From contig CANRJC010000004.1 of assembly GCA_947630795.1 (NCBI GenBank), positions 62,001 through 126,000 of the forward strand: a stretch of 64,000 nt of DNA. Direction: 5' to 3'. Each line of letters starts with the position of its first letter. Within the stretch, counting starts at the first letter, position 1. Source of the DNA: an uncultured Phascolarctobacterium sp. Its GTDB lineage: Bacteria > Bacillota > Negativicutes > Acidaminococcales > Acidaminococcaceae. Under the pieces are notes generated by a model. That model made no database searches and had not been told where the DNA came from. It saw only the letters and a list, made by a program, of their open reading frames with translations. Below, in pieces: positions 34,611-44,580 of this stretch. The position numbers and the translations under genes were made by a program.

Positions 34611-36940
34611 CAGCGTCTGCTCTTTCTCCTCTGTTTGCTTCCCTGTCCTGCGGTCCTCTTGCTCTGTCGGCGCCCGCTGTTCGGCCCCAAAGCCGCTCGG
34701 GAACTGCCTCTTCTGCCCCTGCCCCGACTTTTGCCTGCCGCTTGGTCCAAGCCCTCTCTTTTGCGTTGGAAACGCTCGCTCTTGGCCGCCAGCTGCCTCC
34801 GTATCAGCTCTTTCGCCGCTTCATCGCTGCCGGCCAAAATAAAGTCGATCTGCTGCAGCCTCACGTCGACGGAGAGCACTTCGATTTCTGCGGCATCGCC
34901 CAGCCGGTAAGTTTTGTGCCCGTGACTGCCTACGAAAGCGTAGCGTTCTTCCCAAAATTCGTAGTAATCGTCCATCAAACTCGAAATGTGGACGAAGCCC
35001 TCCACGCCGTTGGTCAATTCCACATAGAAGCCGTTGGCCGTCACGCCGGAGATGAAACCGTCGAACTTTTCGCCTATATGGTCGGCCATATATTCGCATT
35101 TCTTCAGCTCTACCGTAGCTCTTTCCGCTTCCGCCGCCAGCCGCTCCCGCACGGAGCTCTGTTCTGCGAAGGCCGACAGTTTTACGGTCAGGCCCTCTGC
35201 CTCTTCTCGGGGCAATCGAGGCCGCTGCAGCCATTGCCGCAATAAACGGTGCACCAAAAGATCGGGATAGCGGCGGATAGGAGAAGTGAAATGAGTGTAG
35301 CAAGGAGCCGCGAGCCCGAAGTGACCTATGTTGGCAGTCTGATATACCGCCTGCTTCATGCTGCGCAGGGCCACGGTGCTGACCAGCCTTTCCTCGGGAC
35401 GGCCCACCACGGCCTCCAACACTTTTTGCACTTCAATAGGCCGCAAATTTTCCCCGGGCGTGAATTTTATATTGAAGGCAGCCAGCAATTTGGCCAGCTC
35501 CTGCATCTTACCGTGATCGGGAACGCCGTGTACCCTGTACACGCAGGGCCATTGAGCCTTGGTGAGATGCAGGGCCACCGTTTCGTTGGCCGCCAGCATG
35601 AATTCTTCTATAATAGCCTCCGCCCGTCCGTGGAGCCTGTTCACCACTTCGATGGGGTGTAAATTTTCATCCAAGATCACTTTTTGTTCCGGCAGGTCGA
35701 AATATATGGCTCCTCGGCGGGCCCGTTTGGCCTCTAATATCCCCCTCAATTCGTCCATCATAGCCGTCGGCTCTGCCATGTCGGGATATTTGGCCTTCAT
35801 CTCGGCTTCGTCGTTGAGGAGAGAGCGGATGATATTGTAACTGAGGCGATGCCGCACCTTGATAACGGCGGGGAAGATCTCGTAAGCTGTCACCTGCCCC
35901 GCCCCGTTGATGTGCATCTCGCAGGCCATGGCCAGCCTGTCCTCCCCGGCGTTGAGGCTGCAGATACCGTTGCTGAGCCGCGGCGGCAACATGGGCAGCA
36001 CCCGGTCCACCAAATAAACGCTGGTGCCCCGGGCTAAGGCCTCTTTGTCCAAAAGGCTGCCCTCGCAAACATAATAGCTGACATCGGCGATGTAAACTCC
36101 CAAAAGATAGTCGTCGGGGCTCAGCTTTTCCACATAGACCGCATCGTCCAGATCTTTGGCATCTTCGCCGTCGATGGTGACGATGAGCCGCTGCCGCAGA
36201 TCCCGGCGTCCTTTTGTCTCTTCATGGCTCACCTTGTCCGGCACCTTGCGGGCGGCGGCCAGCACTTCCTTGGGAAACTCCAAAGGCAGATCGTTTTGCT
36301 TGATAACAGCTAAGATCTCCAGCCCCACGTCTCCCTCTTTGCCCAAGATCTCCGTCACTTTTCCTTCCGCTTTGGCGGTGCCCTGGGGCCACTTGGTGAT
36401 CTCGGCCACTACTTTTTGTCCGTTGCGGGCCCCGTTGAGAGCTTTCTTGGAGATGTAGATATCCTGACCCAAGCGCCAGTCATCCGGCACCACGAAAGCA
36501 CTATCTTTATTGGCCCGAAGAGTGCCCACCACTTTGCTGTTGGCCCGCCGGATGATGCGGATAACTTCCCCTTCCGGCCGCCGGCCCCGAGGGTTTCTCT
36601 CTAAACGCACCAAGACCCGGTCGTTATTCATGGCGCCCCCGTTGGCTCGCTGGGGGATGAACACATCTTCCTGAGCTTTGTCATCGGCGATCAAAAAGCT
36701 GTAGCCTTTGGCCGTCATCTGCAGGCGGCCGGTCGCCAAGCCCATCCGTTGGGGAAGGCCGTAAGTGCCGTAGCGGGTGCGCACCACCTGGCCGTTTTCT
36801 TCCAGCGCCCACAGTTCTTGCCAAAGTTTATCGGCCTCGGCCTCTCCCTTTAATGCGGCAAGGATGGCTTCCGCCGTCAAGGGCGCATAACTGCCCTGCC
36901 CCATCATGTCCAGTATCTTTTTTTGTATCTCGTCGATCAT
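34610..36940 (-). CDS. rnr: Ribonuclease R
   Basis: 776 residues from ATG 36940, just after a GAGGGA site; an upstream in-frame ATG at 37003 has no such site. Cold-shock OB domains lie around residues 60-220 ([17 protein letters not shown]). The RNB catalytic domain has [19 protein letters not shown] with the Asp cluster, [11 protein letters not shown], and [18 protein letters not shown]. An S1 domain follows ([24 protein letters not shown]), then a basic Lys/Arg/Gly-rich tail. It degrades structured RNA 3' to 5', including non-stop mRNAs in trans-translation. Confidence 0.96.
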   Translation of the reverse strand: MIDEIQKKILDMMGQGSYAPLTAEAILAALKGEAEADKLWQELWALEENGQVVRTRYGTYGLPQRMGLATGRLQMTAKGYSFLIADDKAQEDVFIPQRANGGAMNNDRVLVRLERNPRGRRPEGEVIRIIRRANSKVVGTLRANKDSAFVVPDDWRLGQDIYISKKALNGARNGQKVVAEITKWPQGTAKAEGKVTEILGKEGDVGLEILAVIKQNDLPLEFPKEVLAAARKVPDKVSHEETKGRRDLRQRLIVTIDGEDAKDLDDAVYVEKLSPDDYLLGVYIADVSYYVCEGSLLDKEALARGTSVYLVDRVLPMLPPRLSNGICSLNAGEDRLAMACEMHINGAGQVTAYEIFPAVIKVRHRLSYNIIRSLLNDEAEMKAKYPDMAEPTAMMDELRGILEAKRARRGAIYFDLPEQKVILDENLHPIEVVNRLHGRAEAIIEEFMLAANETVALHLTKAQWPCVYRVHGVPDHGKMQELAKLLAAFNIKFTPGENLRPIEVQKVLEAVVGRPEERLVSTVALRSMKQAVYQTANIGHFGLAAPCYTHFTSPIRRYPDLLVHRLLRQWLQRPRLPREEAEGLTVKLSAFAEQSSVRERLAAEAERATVELKKCEYMADHIGEKFDGFISGVTANGFYVELTNGVEGFVHISSLMDDYYEFWEERYAFVGSHGHKTYRLGDAAEIEVLSVDVRLQQIDFILAGSDEAAKELIRRQLAAKSERFQRKREGLDQAAGKSRGRGRRGSSRAALGPNSGRRQSKRTAGQGSKQRRKSRR

Positions 36941-37045
36941 TTTTGTCCCTCGGTTTTTTGTGAACAAGCTTTCTGCCACGAGGTGTCCGACTTGTTCTTG
37001 CAATTTGCTGAAACCTTTTTGTTTAAGATATTTCTCTTCGCTTTT

Positions 37046-37054
37046 ATTATAGCA
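37046..37054 (-). promoter_or_regulatory. Extended -10 promoter of rnr-smpB
   Basis: CTGTGCTATAAT on the minus strand (TATAAT 37046-37051, TGC before it); no clear -35 box. The same 12 bases precede the esterase gene. Confidence 0.5.
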
Positions 37055-37078
37055 CAGCTCTCTTTGGGCTGCCTAGTT

Positions 37079-37834
37079 TCACGATGCAGTCGTCCCCTGC
37101 AGAAAGTTTGCGACGGCGGCGAAAACTTTTTCTCTTTCTTTGTCCAGTGTGACGATGTGGCCGCTTTGCTCTAAACTGAGCAAAATTTTGTCTTCCTTGC
37201 GGCTGCCCAGATTTTCGTAAATATAGCGGCCGCTGACAGGCAGCACGGTGTGGTCGTGACTGGCCTGAATGATCAAAGCCCTGCTTTTGATCGCCCTTAT
37301 ATAATTTTCTTTGCATTCTTTGAGCAAACGAAAGAGCCCGGGCAGCGGCGCCACCGGCATTCGGTCGTTGCACAAATTATAAACATCCATCTCACCGTAG
37401 CTTCGCCGTCTCTTGGGCAAATATTTGATGAAATATTTCAGCAGCCAAAGAAACGGGAGCCTTCTGTCGGGCACGAAGATGGGCGTGGACATATAGATGC
37501 CGCCTTTTAATGGCAACTTGGCCGCCGCTTTCAGCGCCAAGAGGCCGCCCAAAGAGAGCCCCGCCACATAGATGCTCGCATGATTTTTCGCCAAACGCTC
37601 ATAGGCCGCCTCCACGGAAGCGTACCACTCTTCGGCTCTGCTGGCAGCCAGATCGGCGAGGCTGCCGCCGTGGCCGGCCAAACGCGGTCCCAGCACCGTG
37701 TAACCGCAAGCGTTGAGCCGTTCGCCCAAAGGACGCAGTTCCGCAGGCGTGCCCGTGTAGCCGTGGATCAAAAGCAAAGCCTCGGGCCTCTCTCCTTGCA
37801 GAAAGAAAGTTTCTGCCCCTTGCTTTATCTCCAT
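37079..37834 (-). CDS. Carboxylesterase / monoacylglycerol lipase-like alpha/beta hydrolase
   Basis: 251 residues from ATG 37834; the frame is open further upstream, but only through terminator DNA. The alpha/beta hydrolase elements are visible: LLIHGYTGTP (oxyanion loop, about 30), nucleophile elbow GLSLGG (Ser near residue 95), HDHTVLP with the acidic residue, and C-terminal SGHIVTLD with the catalytic His. It resembles the Est30/YvaK family that sits between secG and rnr in Bacillus. Such enzymes hydrolyse short-chain esters; the natural substrate is unknown. Confidence 0.87.
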   Translation of the reverse strand: MEIKQGAETFFLQGERPEALLLIHGYTGTPAELRPLGERLNACGYTVLGPRLAGHGGSLADLAASRAEEWYASVEAAYERLAKNHASIYVAGLSLGGLLALKAAAKLPLKGGIYMSTPIFVPDRRLPFLWLLKYFIKYLPKRRRSYGEMDVYNLCNDRMPVAPLPGLFRLLKECKENYIRAIKSRALIIQASHDHTVLPVSGRYIYENLGSRKEDKILLSLEQSGHIVTLDKEREKVFAAVANFLQGTTAS

Positions 37835-37865
37835 CACCGTCACCGCCTCAGTTTTTTTATTTTCA

Positions 37866-37874
37866 TTATAGCAC
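37866..37874 (-). promoter_or_regulatory. Extended -10 promoter of the esterase gene
   Basis: CTGTGCTATAAT on the minus strand (TATAAT 37866-37871), about 32 bases before the start; identical to the box before rnr. Confidence 0.5.
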
Positions 37875-37904
37875 AGGTCGAAAAGAAAATATAAAACAGA
37901 AAAG

Positions 37905-37930
37905 GCGCCCGCCTTCACAGGCGGGCGCCG
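37905..37930 (-). terminator. Terminator after hppA
   Basis: GGCGCCCGCCT (37905-37915) pairs with AGGCGGGCGCC (37920-37930); TTTTCTGTTTT follows on the minus strand. Confidence 0.85.
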
Positions 37931-37946
37931 CAATACGAGCATAAAC

Positions 37947-39956
37947 TTATTTGAACAGATTCAGAAGCAGGCCGCCGTTAGCTGCCAGCACCGGAGCGAA
38001 TACCAAAGCCACGATGGTCATCAGTTTGATGAGGATGTTCATAGCCGGTCCGGACGTATCTTTAAAGGGATCGCCTACGGTATCGCCCACTACGGTAGCG
38101 TCATGCAGAGGCGTGTGCTTCTTGCCGCTGGCCTCCACGAATTTCTTGGCATTATCCCAAGCGCCGCCGGCGTTGGCCATCAGAATAGCCACCAGCACGC
38201 CGCTGGCCAGGGCGCCGCCGATCAGGCCGCCCAGAGCCTCGGTGCCCAGCAAGAAACCGATCAGCAAAGGAGCAACGATGGCGATAACGCCGGGCATGAT
38301 CATCTCATGCAAAGCTGCGGCGGTGGAGATGTCTACGCACTTCTGATAATCGGCCTTGGCTTTGCCTTCCAGCAAACCGGGGATCTCATGGAACTGCCGC
38401 CGCACTTCTTCGATCATCTGGTAAGCAGCCTTGCCCACAGACTCCATGGTCATGGCACCGAAAACGAAGGGCAGCACTGCGCCTATGAAGAGGCCGATCA
38501 AAGTTACCGGGTTCAGCAGATCGATAGCTTTCAGATTGACTACGTGAGCATAAGCGGAGAAGAGAGCCAAAGCGGTGAGAGCAGCACTGCCGATGGCAAA
38601 ACCTTTGCCGATAGCGGCGGTAGTGTTGCCTACGGAGTCCAAAGTATCGGTGATCTCACGCACTTCGGGGGGAAGCTCGGACATTTCTGCGATGCCGCCT
38701 GCGTTATCGGCAATGGGCCCGTAGGCGTCAACGGCAACGGTCAGGCCGGTGGTGGACAGCATGCCCACTGCCGCCAAGGCGATGCCGAAAAGGCCCATGT
38801 TGGCATCCGTGTTGCCGCCCATGCTGAAGAAGGAGAGGATGACGCCGATGCAGATGAAGATCATGGGCAGGAAGGTGGAGTACATACCTACAGCCAAACC
38901 GGAGATAATGGTAGTGGCCGGGCCGGTCTCCGACTGCCGGGCGATCTTTTTAACGGAACTGTAATCTGCAGAGGTGTAAACTTCGGTGATCTTGCCGATC
39001 AACAGGCCTACGATGAGACCGCTGGCGATAGCCACGAAGGCGCTGGTGTTGCCGAAGATGCTGGTGGACAGATAGTAGGCAGCGGCGATAACTATGACAC
39101 CGCCCACATAAGTGCCGTGGTTCAATGCAGCCTGAGGATTACTGGACTTGCTGCTGCGGGCATAGGCTACGCCCAACAAAGAGGCGATGATGCCGGCAAA
39201 AGCCAACTCGAAAACGAACATCACGCCCTCACCGCCGGGATAGGCTACAGCACCCAAAGTGATGGCCGAGATGATAGCGCCCACATAAGACTCGAAAAGG
39301 TCGGCACCCATGCCGGCCACGTCGCCTACATTATCGCCTACGTTATCGGCGATGGTCGCAGGGTTGCGCGGATCGTCTTCAGGCAGTCCCTCTTCCACTT
39401 TGCCGACCAGATCGGCGCCTACATCCGCAGCTTTGGTGTAGATGCCGCCGCCGACACGGGCAAAGAGAGCGATGGAGCTGGCGCCCAGACCGAAGCCGGT
39501 CACGATGTTGATATCTTGGAAGATCATATAGGCAGCAGCCACACCTACTATGCCCAAGCCTACCACGCCAAGACCCATGACAGCGCCGCCGGAGAAGGCG
39601 ATCTTCAATGCCTCGGGCATGCCGTGACGAGCAGCTTCGGCAGTACGAACATTAGCTTTAGTAGCTACGGTCATGCCGATATAACCGGCGCTGACGGAGA
39701 AGATGGCGCCGCAGACAAAACAAACGGCGGTGAGCGGCGACAAGAAGGCGGCAATGACAGCGGCCACTACCACCACAAAAACGGAGAGCGCCTTGTACTC
39801 TCTGTAGAGGAAGGCCATAGCCCCCTCATGGATGTACCCGGAAATTTCCCGCATCCGCTCGTTGCCGGCCGATGCTTTGCCGATGGCACTGCTCAACAGA
39901 CCGGCCACTCCCAAAGCTATAAGGCCTACGATAATGGAGATTGCTAAATAACTCAA
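37947..39956 (-). CDS. hppA: Membrane-bound ion-pumping pyrophosphatase, K+-dependent type
   Basis: 669 residues from a TTG at 39956 (Ser-Tyr-Leu-Ala follow), about 10 bases after AAAGGGG; the frame extends upstream through secG, which cannot be coding. About 16 membrane helices. The active site is intact: [38 protein letters not shown] split around residues 190-230, and a second Asp-rich set near the C-terminus ([19 protein letters not shown]). In [16 protein letters not shown] the Ala after Thr-Thr-Ala marks the K+-dependent class. It couples PPi hydrolysis to H+ or Na+ export. Which ion is pumped is not determined. It lies between secG and the esterase. Confidence 0.93.
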   Translation of the reverse strand: MSYLAISIIVGLIALGVAGLLSSAIGKASAGNERMREISGYIHEGAMAFLYREYKALSVFVVVVAAVIAAFLSPLTAVCFVCGAIFSVSAGYIGMTVATKANVRTAEAARHGMPEALKIAFSGGAVMGLGVVGLGIVGVAAAYMIFQDINIVTGFGLGASSIALFARVGGGIYTKAADVGADLVGKVEEGLPEDDPRNPATIADNVGDNVGDVAGMGADLFESYVGAIISAITLGAVAYPGGEGVMFVFELAFAGIIASLLGVAYARSSKSSNPQAALNHGTYVGGVIVIAAAYYLSTSIFGNTSAFVAIASGLIVGLLIGKITEVYTSADYSSVKKIARQSETGPATTIISGLAVGMYSTFLPMIFICIGVILSFFSMGGNTDANMGLFGIALAAVGMLSTTGLTVAVDAYGPIADNAGGIAEMSELPPEVREITDTLDSVGNTTAAIGKGFAIGSAALTALALFSAYAHVVNLKAIDLLNPVTLIGLFIGAVLPFVFGAMTMESVGKAAYQMIEEVRRQFHEIPGLLEGKAKADYQKCVDISTAAALHEMIMPGVIAIVAPLLIGFLLGTEALGGLIGGALASGVLVAILMANAGGAWDNAKKFVEASGKKHTPLHDATVVGDTVGDPFKDTSGPAMNILIKLMTIVALVFAPVLAANGGLLLNLFK

Positions 39957-40075
39957 GACCTTTAAACCCCTTTCTGAACATTGTTGTAAAAATAAAATTG
40001 CAAGAGGGCAAGCCCTCACTGTAACAAAACGAATCGAGGCGATTTGACCGCAACGCTCCGGCGGCGATCGACTTC

Positions 40076-40303
40076 CTAAAGACTGAGCTTGGCCAGAGCC
40101 AAAGTTACGACGGCAAAAGCGCAACCCAAAAGGATGGTAGCCTTGGCCAAAACAGAGTCTAAATCGTTGCCCTTGCCGAAGTACCCTCCCTCGCCGCCGC
40201 CGAAAGTACTGCCTACGCCGCCCTTGCCCGATTGCAAAAGCACTGCGGCTATCAGGGCCACACAGACGACAACTTCCAAGACTGTTAGTATAGCATACAG
40301 CAC
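40076..40303 (-). CDS. secG: Preprotein translocase subunit SecG
   Basis: 75 residues from GTG 40303, 8 bases after AAGGAGG. Two membrane helices flank a Gly-rich loop: ILTVLEVVVCVALIAAVLLQSGKGGVG (helix then LLQ-x-GKGGG motif), GGGEGGYFGKGND, and a second helix ILLGCAFAVVTLALA. SecG assists SecYE/SecA in protein export. It is first in the cluster secG-hppA-esterase-rnr-smpB-ssrA, as secG is in Bacillus, except for the inserted hppA. Confidence 0.93.
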   Translation of the reverse strand: MLYAILTVLEVVVCVALIAAVLLQSGKGGVGSTFGGGEGGYFGKGNDLDSVLAKATILLGCAFAVVTLALAKLSL

Positions 40304-40336
40304 GGCTCATGCCTCCTTATCGCCGAACACCGGTGT

Positions 40337-40366
40337 ATTTTATCACAACACGCTGAAAACAGACAA
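40337..40366 (-). promoter_or_regulatory. Promoter of secG
   Basis: On the minus strand TTGTCT (40361-40366), 18 bases, TAAAAT (40337-40342). Confidence 0.6.
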
Positions 40367-40397
40367 CCGGTTTTTCGGTCTCTCCTGCGGTCGCTTT

Positions 40398-40419
40398 GCC
40401 CCTCCTTTTACGGAGGGGC
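40398..40419 (-). terminator. Possible terminator after rpoC
   Basis: GCCCCTCC (40398-40405) pairs with GGAGGGGC (40412-40419), 12 bases past the rpoC stop, but no T run follows on the minus strand. Confidence 0.4.
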
Positions 40420-40431
40420 TATTTCCTTTGG

Positions 40432-43400
40432 TTAAACTTCCCCATTGGCTTGCGCCATCGATGACTCATCCTCTGTCGATCCATCTGCAGGCTCGTAAAC
40501 TGTCGTCTCCGCAGTTTTTGAGATATCGTCTTCAGCCTCCGGTCTCTCTTCCTCTGCCGTTCCTTCATCCTTCATGTCAGGCCGATTGTACTTTAACTGT
40601 ACATCTCTGTAGCGCCCCATGCCAGTGCCGGCGGGAATGAGCTTACCTATGATCACATTCTCTTTCAGGCCCAGCAACGGATCAACCTTGCCCTTGATAG
40701 CGGCATCGGTAAGGACTCGAGTAGTCTCCTGAAAAGATGCGGCGGACAGGAAACTATCGGTGGCCAAAGATGCTTTGGTGATACCCAACAGCATGGGTCT
40801 GCCTTTGGCCGGCTCTTTACCCTCTTCGATGATGCGAGCATTCTCAGCCTCAAAATCGGCGATATCTACATACTCTTCAGGCAGCAGATCGGTATCGCCC
40901 ACTTCTTCTACCCGGATCTTACGCATCATCTGCCGCACCATAACTTCGATGTGCTTGGAATTGATGCCTACGCCCTGCTCCTTGTATGCGCTTACTACCT
41001 GAGAGACCAGATATTCCTGCACGGCGCTGACGCCGCAGATACGCAACACGTCATGAGGATTGAGCGAACCCTCGGTGATCCTGTCGCCTCTGGCGATCAT
41101 TTGCTCATCCCTTAAGGAAAGTTTAGCTCCGTAAGGAATGTCGTAACGCCGTGCCGTTCCTTCTTCATCGGTAACGTAAACAGTACGTTTGTTGCCTTCC
41201 TCCAACACCTGGACCTTGCCGCTGGTTTCAGAAAGCAGGCCGGGGTGCTTAGGCTTGCGGGCTTCGAACAATTCCTCCACTCTGGGCAGACCGCGGGTAA
41301 TATCGTCGCCGCCGGCCACGCCGCCGGTGTGGAAGGTGCGCATGGTGAGCTGGGTACCGGGCTCGCCTATGGATTGGGCGGCAATAGTACCTACTGCCTC
41401 CCCCACATCCACTTTCTTGCCGGTAGCCAGATTGCGCCCGTAACACTTACGGCAAACGCCGAACTTAGCCTTACAGGTGAGGACGCTGCGGATGCGCACC
41501 TTCTCTCTCATACCGCAAATAGTTTGAGCTATGGGTTCGGTGATGTAGTCGTTGCGCTTATAGAGAACATTGCCGTCTTCATCCAAAATATCTTCGGCCA
41601 AATGTCGGCCGATGATCCTGTCGTGGAGAGATTCGATGACGGTAACTTTATCGGTATTGGAGGCTTCGGTGATGGCTGCAACCTCTATGCCGGCGATCTC
41701 GTTATTGCGGATACGCAAGCTCTTCACGCTGCCATCCGCCAGAATGCGCTCCAACAACTCGCGGTCGAGGATGCTGCCGGCCTGAGCCAGCACTTCTTCT
41801 TCCCCGTTGACCGCATCTTCGGCAAGTTCCTTGCCGTTGTAACTGCGCAGGATGTTTTCTTCTAACACCGCATTGATGCGGTCATCGGCGATATTGATAC
41901 GCACAGTCTCTTTATCATCGGCAACGCTTTGCTCGGCTTTTGGGTAAAGGCTGATCTCCTCCACCTTAGATTCCAAGAATTTATCGAAAAGATCTGCGGT
42001 AAGCAAAGTATCGGCTTCAGCCAAAAGCTCACCTTCGGCATCAACGACGCTGCCGGCCAAAGTGCGGCCGCAAATAAGCTCTTTCAATTTACCGGAGCTG
42101 CAGCCTATTTCATTCTTGTATATCCTATTCCTCTCCCGTGTCAGGTTCAGACTTATCACATCGCAGTCTTCCTCCCGCACGATAACATCCTGGGCTACAT
42201 CGACCAAACGACGGGTCAGATAACCGGAGTCGGCGGTACGCAGAGCGGTATCGGCCAGACCTTTGCGGGCGCCGTGAGTGGAGATGAAGTATTCCAGTAT
42301 GGTAAGGCCTTCACGGAAGTTGGACTTGATAGGCCGGTCGATGATGCGGCCGGAGGGATCGGCCATCAAGCCGCGCATACCGGCCAGCTGCCTGATCTGC
42401 TGCTCATTACCGCGGGCACCGGAGTCGGCCATCATGAACACAGGGTTGAAACGATCCATGGTGTGCCCCATGAGCCGCTCTTTGATCTCTTGAGTAGTCT
42501 TGGTCCACAGATCGATGACTTTGCGATAGCGCTCTTCGGAACTGAGCAGGCCGCGGCGGTAAAGGCGCTCGGTACGGTCTACCTCTTTTTCTGTGGCTTC
42601 CAAGATCTGAGCCTTCTCGGCAGGGATCTGGATATCGCTGGTGGCAATGGATATGCCCGACTTGCAGGCACTGTCGTAGCCCATTTTCTTGACGATATCC
42701 AGCACCTCGGCCGTTCCTAAGTTGCCGTAGAGTCGATGAGCCTTAGCGACCAGTTTGCCCAATTCGTCTTTGTTGATCAATTTGCCCAGATGCCACTCTT
42801 CCACGCCCTGCTCGTTCTTTTCCTTATGATAATAGCGCAGTTCTTTAGGCAACTCTCCGTTAAAGATGGTGTTGCCCACGGTGGTGGTCACCAAGCTTTG
42901 TCCCTCGTTGGAGGGTTCGTCCACGATGTGGCTGTTGGGGATATAAACTTTGATCTCGGCCTGCAGGTCCACAAAACCGTGGAAGTGAGCCAGCTGAGCC
43001 TCCTCCACGCTGGAGAAACGCTTGCCTTCGCCTTTGGCCCCCTTCTTGACTATGGTAAGGTAATAGCTGCCCAGCACCATGTCTTGAGTAGGCACGGCTA
43101 CGGGACTCCCGTCCTTCGGCGCCAAAATATTGTTCACAGACATCATCAGCACTCGCGCTTCAGCCTGAGCTTCGGCAGAAAGGGGCAGATGGACGGCCAT
43201 CTGGTCGCCGTCGAAGTCGGCATTGTAGGCAGTGCACACCAAAGGATGGAGTTTTATGGCCCGGCCTTCGCTCAAAATAGGTTCGAATGCCTGAATGCCC
43301 AAGCGATGCAGAGTAGGAGCTCTGTTGAGGAGCACGGGATGCTCTTTGATAACTTCTTCCAGCACGTCCCATACTTCATCGTTGGCCCTTTCCACCATGC

Positions 43401-44562
43401 GCTTGGCGCTTTTGATATTGTTGGCTTGGCCGGCGTTGATCAACCGTTTCATAACAAAAGGTTTGAAAAGCTCCAGCGCCATCTCCTTAGGCAGGCCGCA
43501 CTGATGCATCTTCAATTCCGGGCCTACCACGATAACACTGCGGCCGGAATAATCGACCCTCTTGCCCAAAAGATTTTGACGGAAACGGCCCTGCTTGCCC
43601 TTCAGCATGTCCGAAAGAGATTTCAACGGTCTGTTGCCCGGGCCTGTCACCGGCCGCCCGCGACGGCCGTTGTCTATCAGAGCATCTACGGCCTCCTGCA
43701 GCATTCTCTTTTCGTTGCGGACGATGATATCGGGGGCGTGCAGTTCCAAAAGTCTTTTCAAACGATTGTTGCGATTGATGACCCGGCGATAAAGATCGTT
43801 AAGATCGGAGGTGGCAAAACGGCCGCCGTCCAGTTGTACCATCGGCCGTAATTCCGGCGGGATGACCGGAACCACATCGAGGATCATCCATTCGGGCCTA
43901 TTGCCGGATTTAAGGAAAGCTTCGCACACTTCCAGGCGGCGCACCGCTCTTACCTTCTTCTGGCCGGTAGACTCACGCATCTCCTTGCGCAACTGGGCGG
44001 TGAGCTCTTCCAGATCGATCTCCTGCAACAACTCTTTGATGGCTTGAGCGCCCATCCCCACTTTGAAGTCGGAGCCGTATTTGTCTCTTGCTTCTTTATA
44101 CTCGTTCTCTGACAGCAACTGCTTCTTTTGCAGGTCCGTATCAGCCGGGTCAAGAACGATGTATTGGGCAAAATAGAGCACCCTCTCCAAGTTGCGAGGA
44201 GAAATATCCAAGATGAGCCCCATCCTGCTGGGTATGCCTTTAAAATACCAGATATGAGACACAGGAGCGGCCAACTCGATGTGACCCATCCTATCCCGCC
44301 GCACCTTGCTTCTGGTGACCTCTACGCCGCACTTGTCGCAAATTATGCCCTTGTAGCGGATGCGCTTATATTTGCCGCAATGGCACTCCCAGTCCTTGGT
44401 GGGTCCGAAGATCCTCTCGCAAAAGAGCCCGTCCCGTTCGGGTTTCAAAGTTCTGTAGTTGATGGTCTCCGGCTTCTTGACCTCTCCATAGGACCAATTT
44501 CTGATTTGTTCGGGAGAAGCCAGGCTGATACGCATAGATACGAAATTGTTGACATCTAACAA
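40432..44562 (-). CDS. rpoC: DNA-directed RNA polymerase subunit beta'
   Basis: 1376 residues from TTG 44562; the start MLDVNNF matches other Firmicutes. Zinc site 1 ([20 protein letters not shown]) is near residue 60; the catalytic Mg site [14 protein letters not shown] is near 455; trigger-loop region [23 protein letters not shown] is near 775; zinc site 2 (C.. [10 protein letters not shown]) lies at about 1060-1090. It has a short acidic C-terminal tail. It is the larger catalytic part of RNA polymerase. It follows rpoB by 18 bases. Confidence 0.98.
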   Translation of the reverse strand: MLDVNNFVSMRISLASPEQIRNWSYGEVKKPETINYRTLKPERDGLFCERIFGPTKDWECHCGKYKRIRYKGIICDKCGVEVTRSKVRRDRMGHIELAAPVSHIWYFKGIPSRMGLILDISPRNLERVLYFAQYIVLDPADTDLQKKQLLSENEYKEARDKYGSDFKVGMGAQAIKELLQEIDLEELTAQLRKEMRESTGQKKVRAVRRLEVCEAFLKSGNRPEWMILDVVPVIPPELRPMVQLDGGRFATSDLNDLYRRVINRNNRLKRLLELHAPDIIVRNEKRMLQEAVDALIDNGRRGRPVTGPGNRPLKSLSDMLKGKQGRFRQNLLGKRVDYSGRSVIVVGPELKMHQCGLPKEMALELFKPFVMKRLINAGQANNIKSAKRMVERANDEVWDVLEEVIKEHPVLLNRAPTLHRLGIQAFEPILSEGRAIKLHPLVCTAYNADFDGDQMAVHLPLSAEAQAEARVLMMSVNNILAPKDGSPVAVPTQDMVLGSYYLTIVKKGAKGEGKRFSSVEEAQLAHFHGFVDLQAEIKVYIPNSHIVDEPSNEGQSLVTTTVGNTIFNGELPKELRYYHKEKNEQGVEEWHLGKLINKDELGKLVAKAHRLYGNLGTAEVLDIVKKMGYDSACKSGISIATSDIQIPAEKAQILEATEKEVDRTERLYRRGLLSSEERYRKVIDLWTKTTQEIKERLMGHTMDRFNPVFMMADSGARGNEQQIRQLAGMRGLMADPSGRIIDRPIKSNFREGLTILEYFISTHGARKGLADTALRTADSGYLTRRLVDVAQDVIVREEDCDVISLNLTRERNRIYKNEIGCSSGKLKELICGRTLAGSVVDAEGELLAEADTLLTADLFDKFLESKVEEISLYPKAEQSVADDKETVRINIADDRINAVLEENILRSYNGKELAEDAVNGEEEVLAQAGSILDRELLERILADGSVKSLRIRNNEIAGIEVAAITEASNTDKVTVIESLHDRIIGRHLAEDILDEDGNVLYKRNDYITEPIAQTICGMREKVRIRSVLTCKAKFGVCRKCYGRNLATGKKVDVGEAVGTIAAQSIGEPGTQLTMRTFHTGGVAGGDDITRGLPRVEELFEARKPKHPGLLSETSGKVQVLEEGNKRTVYVTDEEGTARRYDIPYGAKLSLRDEQMIARGDRITEGSLNPHDVLRICGVSAVQEYLVSQVVSAYKEQGVGINSKHIEVMVRQMMRKIRVEEVGDTDLLPEEYVDIADFEAENARIIEEGKEPAKGRPMLLGITKASLATDSFLSAASFQETTRVLTDAAIKGKVDPLLGLKENVIIGKLIPAGTGMGRYRDVQLKYNRPDMKDEGTAEEERPEAEDDISKTAETTVYEPADGSTEDESSMAQANGEV

Positions 44563-44580
44563 GAATAATCCGCCCCCTTC

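Noticed and set aside
36941-37003. Longer N-terminus for RNase R starting at 37003
   Set aside because: The ATG at 36940 has GAGGGA upstream and gives the usual N-terminus; the extension has no ribosome site.
38103-39947. 614-codon open frame on the plus strand opposite hppA
   Set aside because: Antisense shadow; the minus strand has intact pyrophosphatase motifs throughout.
39957-40310. Upstream extension of the hppA frame through secG
   Set aside because: The frame stays open, but it would overlap secG in another phase; a TTG start with a ribosome site at 39956 fits family length.
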